From Gammaproteobacteria bacterium (GTDB lineage: Bacteria; Pseudomonadota; Gammaproteobacteria; Comchoanobacterales; Comchoanobacteraceae), in the NCBI GenBank assembly GCA_029243665.1, contig JAQWRO010000026.1:1-5214 (forward strand): 5,214 nt of DNA. The letters run 5' to 3'. This document shows positions 1 through 5,214 of this stretch, one piece after another. Under the pieces are notes generated by a model that was not told the DNA's origin, searched no databases, and worked only from the letters and a program-made list of their open reading frames with translations. Within the stretch, counting starts at the first letter, position 1. Each line of letters starts with the position of its first letter. A program made the position numbers and the translations under genes.

Positions 1-99
1 TTGAACCACATCCAAACTATTGCTTTCAATAAAGCTACTCACATCTGCTGGACGATCATTTTTAATTTTGTTCAGTAACTTTTTGTAAAATACACTCAT
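1..99 (-). CDS. N-terminus of an unidentified protein, cut by the window edge
   Basis: Only the first 33 codons lie in the window, and the frame is open to position 1. The protein begins MSVFYKKLLNKIKND and is basic at first, then more acidic and polar (DVSSFIESNSLDVV). I see no signal peptide or recognisable motif, and 33 residues are too few to assign a family. The start is the ATG at 99-97, preceded by a good Shine-Dalgarno-like AAGAGG at 113-108, eight bases away. This spacing is the main reason to believe the gene is real. It is divergent from the protease gene that starts at 256, with 156 bases between the two starts. They could share a control region and belong to one two-gene locus, but that is inference. 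Confidence 0.65.
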   Translation of the reverse strand, partial: MSVFYKKLLNKIKNDRPADVSSFIESNSLDVVQ

Positions 100-122
100 A
101 TTCTTATCCTCTTTATTTTAAT

Positions 123-151
123 AATCTACACGAACAAATCCCTTCAAGCAA
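123..151 (-). promoter_or_regulatory. Possible sigma-70 promoter for the leftward partial gene
   Basis: On the minus strand, TTGCTT (151-146) is followed after 17 bases by TAGATT (128-123). This is a weak match (3/6 and 4/6) with ideal spacing, and it lies about 24 bases upstream of the start codon at 99. The surrounding DNA is very AT-rich, so chance matches are likely. Confidence 0.28.
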
Positions 152-198
152 TTGATTTTTTTAAACTTTCTAAAATTATAAAAAAATGTTATATTTAA

Positions 199-227
199 TA
201 TACATACAAAAATAAAAACCTTATACT
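199..227 (+). promoter_or_regulatory. Probable sigma-70 promoter for the protease gene
   Basis: TATACA (199-204, four of six to the -35 consensus) is followed after exactly 17 bases by TATACT (222-227, five of six to the -10 consensus). Transcription would start near 234, giving a leader of only about 20 bases before the start codons at 256 and 259. An AT-rich tract upstream (about 160-200) could act as an UP-like element. This is a sequence match only. Confidence 0.45.
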
Positions 228-247
228 GGCTTAATTACCAATTTAGT

Positions 248-252
248 GGAGA
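248..252 (+). promoter_or_regulatory. Ribosome binding site that bears on the protease start
   Basis: GGAGA lies four bases after the GGAG core from the ATG at 256 and seven bases from the ATG at 259. Two consecutive ATG codons are available. The spacing favours the second, which would give 541 rather than 542 residues. Confidence 0.55.
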
Positions 253-255
253 AGC

Positions 256-1884
256 ATGATGCCCAGATATATAGAAACACTTGAAAAGTATAAAAGAGAA
301 TTTGAGTTAGCTAAAGAAAATCATCAACAGCAATGCCAAGAAGCTTTTGAAGCTAAAACTGGCCTTATGGAAGCACTTGATGAACTCACTGCATATGCAG
401 TCCCACTTGAGACCAATAAGCATTATGGTGCTGGATGCTGGCTAACAGAAGATATTTTACTTACGAATGCGCATGTTATTTCAGATCAATTAGCTTTAGA
501 TATGCTCCAAATCGATGATACGTACTTAGAATCTCAACCAGATAAAGGTATTTTTTTTCGAAGACCAAGCACTCTAGGTTACTATCCAGATCAATTCATA
601 GGCAAGATGACAGCAGCAGGCCCTAAAGAAAGTCTTAAACTTGAATTTGATGCATATCCCAGTGCCGATAGCAGCTATTTTTTCTATATCGATCCTCATC
701 AATCTAGCTTAGAAGATAAAATACATTTTGTAACACCAGAAGATGCTTCAGAAGATTTACTTAAATTAAAGCTAAAAGCACCCCATAAAAAAGAGAACGG
801 TCAATCAGGGGCGCCCTTATTTGAAGCAAAATTAATGATCACAGGGTCCAACACATCTCATTGGCAAATAAGACTGTTAGGGTTGGTATTTGGGTATGAC
901 AAAGAAAATGATCAAATACTTGCTTTCCAGCTTCGCAAAGAAATAGAGGAAGTCTATAAAATATTGATTGCCAAAGATCATTGCCAACACTTAAAAAAAA
1001 TCAGTGTTTTTTCACCTGAAACAAAAGTAGGTGAAGCTCAATCTGAGCACCAATTATTGGTTAGCCGATACGAATCAGGGGTTTGCGATAGTGAAATCAT
1101 TCTACCGCCTAATGTTGAACCACTGATTGATTACAAAGACGTAAAAATGCTTCGTATTAATGAATCTGTACTGATAGGTAAAGATAGCCCGATTGCAGAT
1201 AAAAACAACCTTGCGCCACATTTGCTAGACTATACTGCTCTGGAGGGCTTTAACCAACATAGTTTTAAAAAGAATAGAGAAAGAATTGAAAGGAAAGAGC
1301 AGTATCGTAAACGTAAAAAAACAGAAAGGGATATAGCCCAACAGAAAGCAAATTATCATTATGAAGAAAAGAACGAGAAAAAATATGAGGGTCGCACGCC
1401 ATTAACCTCAGGTGTTTTAACATTGAAAACATCATTGGAATTACTCTTTCATGAAATGCCAGCAGAAGAAAAGTATCTAATACCTATAGATACATCACAA
1501 CTTAACAAAGAAAGGAAATTTTTTAACAACTATTTTAGACTGGGTGAATCAGTCAGTTTAGATACTGGCCATAAATTTCCATGCAGAATTAAAATTGACA
1601 TCCAAGACCAAACCAAAGGCATCAGGCATAATATGCAAGGTACAACAAAGAAAAGCTCTTTTACAATGGCTTGTGTTACTTTTAGGTTCGCTAAACCAAG
1701 TCATGCCATATATCACGAAAATAAAAAAATGGGAACTTATGATACAACATCAAAAAGCTTTATATTCGATTCAAGCTTTATCATTAAATGCTTAAGAAAA
1801 AGCAAGCATCTTGTCGGTCAAACATTATATAACGATGACGAGAAACGTGAAAATTGTGTCGTTGAATATAGCGCGCGATTATAA
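256..1884 (+). CDS. Intracellular trypsin-like serine protease with unknown C-terminal region, probably frameshift-truncated
   Basis: The N-terminus (about residues 5-45) is charged and helical, with no signal peptide or membrane segment, so the protein should stay in the cytoplasm. A trypsin-fold protease domain follows (about 46-240). GAGCWLTEDILLTNAHVI contains the catalytic His73, and GQSGAPLF contains the nucleophile Ser184 in the typical GxSGxP setting. The Asp is less certain: D137, before the hydrophobic stretch YFFYI, fits the spacing best, with D132 and D146 as alternatives. Residues about 335-378 form a Lys/Arg/Glu-rich linker likely to be helical. Residues about 380-538 look like a mixed beta-rich domain that I do not recognise. 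The frame ends a few codons after a GCGCGCG run, and a protein-like sequence continues in the next frame to 2228, so the gene probably lost its last 118 or so residues. Intracellular trypsin-like domains fused to unknown modules are known in bacterial conflict and defence systems. That role is inference here, and a housekeeping or effector role is also possible. The protease fold is well supported, the function is not. Confidence 0.85.
   Translation: MMPRYIETLEKYKREFELAKENHQQQCQEAFEAKTGLMEALDELTAYAVPLETNKHYGAGCWLTEDILLTNAHVISDQLALDMLQIDDTYLESQPDKGIFFRRPSTLGYYPDQFIGKMTAAGPKESLKLEFDAYPSADSSYFFYIDPHQSSLEDKIHFVTPEDASEDLLKLKLKAPHKKENGQSGAPLFEAKLMITGSNTSHWQIRLLGLVFGYDKENDQILAFQLRKEIEEVYKILIAKDHCQHLKKISVFSPETKVGEAQSEHQLLVSRYESGVCDSEIILPPNVEPLIDYKDVKMLRINESVLIGKDSPIADKNNLAPHLLDYTALEGFNQHSFKKNRERIERKEQYRKRKKTERDIAQQKANYHYEEKNEKKYEGRTPLTSGVLTLKTSLELLFHEMPAEEKYLIPIDTSQLNKERKFFNNYFRLGESVSLDTGHKFPCRIKIDIQDQTKGIRHNMQGTTKKSSFTMACVTFRFAKPSHAIYHENKKMGTYDTTSKSFIFDSSFIIKCLRKSKHLVGQTLYNDDEKRENCVVEYSARL
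1871..1877 (+). repeat. Short GC-dinucleotide run at the apparent frameshift
   Basis: The sequence is GCGCGCG in otherwise AT-rich DNA. The frame change between the protease frame and the downstream frame must fall between the downstream frame's last stop (1869-1871) and the protease stop (1882-1884), and the run sits in this interval. Removing one GC unit would join the two frames as ...VEYSAIIRRIDRLS... without a stop. The run is short for a slippage site, so a simple mutation is more likely than regular phase switching. Confidence 0.5.
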
Positions 1885-2228
1885 GAAGGATTGATCGTCT
1901 TTCTCTAAAACTTTTATTTAATTTTACAAGTACAAACTTTAATAACTTTGAACAATTAAAAGTCACACAACTAGACCATCAAATAAATGTAAATTTACTA
2001 GAAGGTTGGGCAAGTTTAAATGCCACGCTCAAACTGGATGTGAAAGTTAATAAAACGAGCAGGTATCATTCTGAAAAAAAACCCAGCAATGCAAAGCTAT
2101 CAATAATCTTTAAACGTTTAAATAACCCATCTCTACACCCCATTTTAATTGATGAATCTTTTAAAGATATTGATCACATGTGGGGCATATCGCTCTATCA
2201 TGAAAGTTTCAATTACCCAATTGATTGA
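1872..2228 (+). pseudogene. Displaced C-terminal segment of the protease protein
   Basis: This frame is open for 118 codons after the stop at 1869-1871 and ends with TGA at 2226-2228. The peptide looks like real protein: alternating polar and hydrophobic residues (QINVNLLEGWASLNATLKLD), then NAKLSIIFKRLNNPSLHPIL and a Trp-containing end (DHMWGISLYHESFNYPID). It resembles the beta-rich style of the preceding C-terminal region. There is no ATG, GTG or TTG until a GTG at 2040, and that codon has no properly spaced ribosome binding site, so it is unlikely to be an independent gene. I read it as the original end of the protease gene, giving about 656 residues before the frameshift. A sequencing error or an unusual start codon (ATT) cannot be excluded. 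I do not recognise the domain. Confidence 0.5.
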
Positions 2229-2348
2229 TTTGAAATTTAAAAAAACTCAACGTCATATAATGCAGGGGTTTTTAATTGTGTGCCTAGTAATTACTACTGG
2301 AGAACAGTTAACCAGATCAACAATAAATCTTATCTTAAGTAGTGATTT
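2229..2348. other. Convergent intergenic region, no supported gene
   Basis: This 120-base gap separates the rightward protease locus from the leftward glycosyltransferase gene, so two transcripts should end here. I find no GC-rich hairpin followed by a T run on either strand, so no intrinsic terminator can be called. The plus frame from 2241 is open for 34 codons to a TAG at 2343 and gives a protein-like peptide (NAGVFNCVPSNYYWRTVNQ). It lacks a start codon and may be a remnant of a lost gene. Confidence 0.4.
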
Positions 2349-3185
2349 TCAACTCCCATAACTGAAGCTTGCTCTTAAGAATTTTCTATAAAATATTGTC
2401 AAAACATTCGATGGCAACAATCTTAGAAAAACCCTAGGAATTATGAATAAAAAAGACGACATCAAAGACATATAGTTGGCTTGATAAGCTCTTTTTACAA
2501 AATCAATTTCTGATACCAAATATTTAAACCCTCTTCGCCTATTTATAAATTTATCAACCCTAACATAAACGTGAATAAAAGGAACGTTTTTAAACTTCAC
2601 GCCTTTGCTCAAAAGTTTTAACCAATATAAATAGTCTTCATGTGTAGTATGATCTTCAAACGAACCATGCTGAGTAATAATGCTTTTTTTAAAACAGGTA
2701 GTGACATTATTAATAGGATTACGCTTCAAAGCATAATTTTTTATATCAAAATGAGAAAGTGGAACTTTTTTTGTAATTTTTAAATCGCCGGGAACTTTCT
2801 CAAACTCTTCTATGTACGTACCAATGACCTCAATATCTAGATCTTCTTGGATTATATTTTTCAACTCAAACAACCTGTCCTTAGCACAAATATCATCGCT
2901 ATCCATTGTAACTATATAGCTTTCAGTGCAATGCTCGATGCCAATTTTACGTGCTTTTCCAATGCCAACATTGAAAGGTAGTTTTATTAAATTACAATTA
3001 ATTTCTTTAGATTTACAAACACCTGAAAATTTTTCTAATAATTTATAAGCACTGTCACTCAGAGGACCGTCACAAACTAAAACAAACTCATTTGGCAAAT
3101 AAGATTGATCAATAATACTCTGTAATGCCTCTGACAAGTGTTCAATATTATCCTTATAATATGTACACATATATATACTAAACAT
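2349..3185 (-). CDS. Family 2 glycosyltransferase, AmsE-like, surface polysaccharide synthesis
   Basis: This 278-residue protein has the GT-A fold layout of glycosyltransferase family 2. The N-terminal strand FSIYMCTYYKDN, the segment NEFVLVCDGPL (32-42) and FNVGIGKARKIGIEHC (71-86) are typical of the AmsE/WfaP-like group, which transfers a sugar from a nucleotide donor to a lipid-linked oligosaccharide at the inner face of the cytoplasmic membrane. MDSDDIC (94-100) carries the metal- and nucleotide-binding DxD residues D95 and D97. HEDYLYW (182-188) contains the ED pair expected to hold the catalytic base. A hydrophobic C-terminal stretch (about 239-268) with Arg/Lys may hold it at the membrane. 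The length matches the family. The ATG at 3185-3183 follows AAGAGA (3196-3191) at a five-base spacing. It is the last gene of the minus-strand cluster and has its own 171-base leader. The donor sugar and linkage cannot be read from sequence. Confidence 0.9.
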   Translation of the reverse strand: MFSIYMCTYYKDNIEHLSEALQSIIDQSYLPNEFVLVCDGPLSDSAYKLLEKFSGVCKSKEINCNLIKLPFNVGIGKARKIGIEHCTESYIVTMDSDDICAKDRLFELKNIIQEDLDIEVIGTYIEEFEKVPGDLKITKKVPLSHFDIKNYALKRNPINNVTTCFKKSIITQHGSFEDHTTHEDYLYWLKLLSKGVKFKNVPFIHVYVRVDKFINRRRGFKYLVSEIDFVKRAYQANYMSLMSSFLFIIPRVFLRLLPSNVLTIFYRKFLRASFSYGS

Positions 3186-3190
3186 ATCAT

Positions 3191-3196
3191 TCTCTT
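3191..3196 (-). promoter_or_regulatory. Ribosome binding site of the glycosyltransferase
   Basis: The minus strand reads AAGAGA five bases before the ATG at 3185-3183. Another ATG at 3190-3188 is out of frame, so this site supports the chosen start. Confidence 0.55.
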
Positions 3197-3222
3197 TTGA
3201 TTAACATACATTAGTGTATAAC

Positions 3223-3251
3223 AGAATATTTCAAGAATGAAGGGTTAACAA
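3223..3251 (-). promoter_or_regulatory. Possible promoter of the glycosyltransferase gene
   Basis: On the minus strand, TTGTTA (3251-3246) is followed after 17 bases by TATTCT (3228-3223). Both are reasonable sigma-70-like boxes with ideal spacing, about 38 bases upstream of the start codon. A 10-base T run on the minus strand lies directly upstream of the -35 box. The 171-base gap after the epimerase gene fits an internal promoter. The AT-rich context lowers confidence. Confidence 0.38.
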
Positions 3252-3256
3252 AATTG

Positions 3257-3266
3257 AAAAAAAAAA
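3257..3266. repeat. Homopolymer of ten A (T on the minus strand)
   Basis: A run of ten A residues on the plus strand lies in the leader of the glycosyltransferase gene, five bases upstream of its candidate -35 box. It could act as an A/T-tract UP element or vary in length by slippage. The run itself is seen directly, its role is inference. Confidence 0.6.
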
Positions 3267-3356
3267 TTGCTTTAACTGGGGTAAATTTACACATATAAAC
3301 TTAAAATAAATACTTGTTAAAAATCTAATTTAGATATGAATAAATTATAATCAACA

Positions 3357-4337
3357 TTATTTATCTATAAATTCATGTTCAATAGTCTTGGCTAGACCAT
3401 TAGTTAATGAATAAGGTACCTTAAAATTTATACGAAATGGATGAGAAGAAAAAAAAGAAGTTGTTCCGCAAAATTTTTTTATCCTTATATAACTAATTGG
3501 TAATTTCTTTCTAAACAAGATACGCAATATATCAGCGAACATACCAATCATTAATCCAAGAGGATATGGTATTTTAATTTTAGTAATTAAATTTAAATTC
3601 AATTTATTTAAAGTAAAACTTATTAATTCATTCATGTTTAAATCAGGTGAATCAGCATAATTAATTATCAACTTATTTTCATTGGTATATATACAATTTT
3701 GAATAAATGATGAAAGGTTTTCGACATATGCTAGTGACTTCTTATTTCTACCAGATCCAATCATAATAAATTTATTTCTGGCTATTTGATTTAAAAGATT
3801 ATATACATTTCCCCTATTGCCCTCGCCAAAAACAACAGTAGGACGAATAATAACTAATTTATTTTTATCGTTTGAATCAGCCCAACAAATAAATTCTTTT
3901 TCTGCTGAATATTTACTTTTTCCATAGTCATTAAAAGGGTTTACAAGACCACTTTCATTTGTGGGTTTGTTAACAATGCCATATATTGCAACAGAACTTG
4001 TAAAGATTATTCTTTTTATATTTCTTTTTGAACAGACTAAAGAGATATTCTTAGCACCATCAACATTCGTAGAATAGTATTCATTTATATCTTCAACATC
4101 ATCACGATGAACAGCAGCCAAATTAACTACGACATCTCCCGTAATCAATTTTTGCATTGAATCATAAGACCTTACATCACCAATCTTAGTTAACGCGGGA
4201 AACTCATGACTTGTATTAAGATCAATGATCTCGAAAGGTATATTAGATTTAAATAATAACTTACACAGACTAGTACCGATAAAGCCTGCGCCACCAATAA
4301 CACTAACTTTAGTTCTATTATCATTAGTTTTATTCAT
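3357..4337 (-). CDS. NAD-dependent nucleotide-sugar epimerase/4-reductase (extended SDR family)
   Basis: The 326-residue product is an extended short-chain dehydrogenase/reductase. The N-terminal Rossmann motif VIGGAGFIG (G15, G18, G21) binds NAD(P); D39 at the end of the second strand (IIDL) suggests NAD. VNLAAVHR (71-78), FTSSVAIYG with S114/S115, and YGKSK with catalytic Tyr138 and Lys142 complete the active site. RPTVVFGEGNRG (165-176) is the usual sugar-nucleotide-binding segment. The hydrophobic stretch PYPLGLMIGMFADILRILF (258-276) and the following C-terminal part recall enzymes of the WbpV/RfbV type, which reduce UDP-4-keto-6-deoxy-GlcNAc to UDP-QuiNAc or a related sugar. That subtype is from memory and tentative; a 4-epimerase is the main alternative. 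The enzyme acts in the cytoplasm. The start is the ATG at 4337-4335, with only a weak TGAG-type ribosome binding site. The upstream gene ends 65 bases away, which is compatible with co-transcription, and the glycosyltransferase follows after 171 bases. Confidence 0.88.
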   Translation of the reverse strand: MNKTNDNRTKVSVIGGAGFIGTSLCKLLFKSNIPFEIIDLNTSHEFPALTKIGDVRSYDSMQKLITGDVVVNLAAVHRDDVEDINEYYSTNVDGAKNISLVCSKRNIKRIIFTSSVAIYGIVNKPTNESGLVNPFNDYGKSKYSAEKEFICWADSNDKNKLVIIRPTVVFGEGNRGNVYNLLNQIARNKFIMIGSGRNKKSLAYVENLSSFIQNCIYTNENKLIINYADSPDLNMNELISFTLNKLNLNLITKIKIPYPLGLMIGMFADILRILFRKKLPISYIRIKKFCGTTSFFSSHPFRINFKVPYSLTNGLAKTIEHEFIDK

Positions 4338-4402
4338 AAATAATACTCAATATATAATTGTAAGCATAAAAGAAATTGACGAGAAAACAAATAAAAATTT
4401 TT

Positions 4403-5214
4403 TTAATACAAGCAACAAATATCATCTGTTAATGCTGCTTCTTTCGATTCATTCCCAAACATTGAAACTGATATTGGAGAGGATCCCTCAAACATCCTAA
4501 CCCATTGCTTGTATGCGCTCTTTGTTTTCTCTTCTTCATTAAAGGTTGTCAAAAGTATTTTAATCAAAGGTGACTTTGGGTCTTTTGCATATAATACATC
4601 AAGTGTGTGCATCTTGAATCCGTATATTAATGCTTGACTACAGCATTTAAGTTTTTGATCACCCAATACCTTAATATCACTCTTGGCCATCTTATACTTT
4701 TGAAGTGGATGATTATTAAGTTCTAACCTTTCTTTACGAGCTTTTCTTGATACAAAGCCGCCTACTATCTCCCAATCAAAGGAAAGCTCTAAGGAAAGCT
4801 TATGAAATGCGATTTTATTCGTATGCATGCATCTTGGAAAACCATATAAATAATCACTTGCATAATCAGTAATATTTTCTTCATTACCAGGATAAACTTC
4901 ATGATTTATAAATAGGTCTCTTAAATAAATATTATATATAGAGTTAAAAAAATTAAAGTCCTCTAGTGGCAATAATTTATACATGTTTTCAATGGTGATA
5001 TCTATATTTAGTGCTGCAGAAGCTTCCTTAATTAATGCATCACAATCTCCGTTCCTATTAATCTTTTTTGATAAATAACATAATAATTCAATTTTATTGC
5101 GTTCGTTAAAAACTTTTGTATGCAACTGCATAAAATCAGCTACTGCCTTTTTAACTGATATATTTTTATTTTTATATTCAAAATAAATTATTGAAGACCC
5201 TGTAACAAACAACT
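4403..5214 (-). CDS. Unidentified protein, 5' end beyond the window
   Basis: The frame is open to the right edge; the first visible possible start is a TTG at 5212-5210, and the true start is probably outside, so at least 269 codons are present. I do not recognise the family. It looks soluble and mostly helical, with no signal peptide or clear membrane segment in the visible part. Visible features include a basic stretch GGFVSRKARKERLEL (151-165), several aromatic-rich segments (EDFNFFNSIYNIYLRDLF; DYASDYLYGFPRCMH) and cysteine pairs at 190-191 and 266-267. The protein ends CCLY at the stop codon (4405-4403). It lies upstream of and codirectional with the sugar epimerase, so it may belong to the polysaccharide operon, yet nothing in it resembles a glycosyltransferase, flippase, polymerase or sugar-modifying enzyme that I can identify. 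It may instead be a cargo gene inserted at the cluster. Confidence 0.75.
   Translation of the reverse strand, partial: LFVTGSSIIYFEYKNKNISVKKAVADFMQLHTKVFNERNKIELLCYLSKKINRNGDCDALIKEASAALNIDITIENMYKLLPLEDFNFFNSIYNIYLRDLFINHEVYPGNEENITDYASDYLYGFPRCMHTNKIAFHKLSLELSFDWEIVGGFVSRKARKERLELNNHPLQKYKMAKSDIKVLGDQKLKCCSQALIYGFKMHTLDVLYAKDPKSPLIKILLTTFNEEEKTKSAYKQWVRMFEGSSPISVSMFGNESKEAALTDDICCLY

Noticed and set aside
1869..1890. Programmed -1 ribosomal frameshift
   Set aside because: No slippery heptamer of the X XXY YYZ type is present, and I see no stem-loop or pseudoknot after it; a mutation in the GC run is simpler.
1595..1966. Short ORFs on both strands over the end of the protease gene
   Set aside because: They overlap the protease frame or its displaced tail and have no independent support.
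2040..2228. Separate 62-residue gene starting at GTG 2040
   Set aside because: No properly spaced ribosome binding site precedes the GTG, and the same frame is protein-like for another 56 codons upstream, which points to the tail of a longer frameshifted gene.
151..2252. Imperfect inverted repeat flanking the protease locus (around 151-172 and 2231-2252)
   Set aside because: The similarity rests on A/T runs with gaps and is expected by chance in such AT-rich DNA; no target-site duplication or transposase was seen.
2149..2361. 70-residue plus-strand ORF overlapping the end of the glycosyltransferase gene
   Set aside because: It overlaps the displaced protease tail and the glycosyltransferase end in other frames, has no convincing ribosome binding site, and its peptide is not protein-like overall.
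3240..3283. Hairpin GTTAA...TTAAC in the glycosyltransferase leader as a terminator or riboswitch
   Set aside because: The stem is only five A/T-rich pairs with a large loop, too weak to support a structure call.
4225..4500. 91-residue plus-strand ORF
   Set aside because: It is antisense to the well-supported epimerase start and to the end of the upstream gene.

Overview
The window is low-GC bacterial DNA with short intergenic gaps and Shine-Dalgarno-like sites. The polysaccharide genes resemble types common in Gammaproteobacteria, but no marker fixes the genus. It has two parts that meet tail to tail near position 2290. Positions 1-2230 hold an unusual protease locus. Positions 2349-5214 hold one end of a surface-polysaccharide (O-antigen, capsule or exopolysaccharide) gene cluster, all on the minus strand.

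Left part: a minus-strand gene enters from the left edge and only its first 33 codons are visible. A 156-base AT-rich divergent region separates it from a plus-strand gene (256-1884). That gene encodes a 542-residue trypsin-fold serine protease with no signal peptide (His73, Ser184), a highly charged linker and a C-terminal region I do not recognise. Its frame ends at 1884 just after a GC-dinucleotide run (1871-1877). In the next frame a protein-like stretch with no usable start runs on to 2228. The simplest reading is that the gene once encoded about 656 residues and has been frameshifted at the run. Positions 2229-2348 contain no supported gene.

Right part, read on the minus strand: a gene of unknown function open at the right edge (4403 to beyond 5214), an extended SDR-type NAD-dependent nucleotide-sugar epimerase/reductase (3357-4337), and an AmsE-like family 2 glycosyltransferase (2349-3185). 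The SDR enzyme probably makes a nucleotide-sugar donor and the glycosyltransferase probably adds a sugar to a lipid-linked repeat unit. The glycosyltransferase has its own 171-base leader with a promoter-like sequence and a 10-A tract.

The most interesting items are the intracellular protease with its unknown, frameshift-displaced C-terminal module, which could be a conflict or defence gene, and the homopolymer next to the glycosyltransferase promoter. No RNA gene, CRISPR array, insertion sequence or attachment site could be supported.
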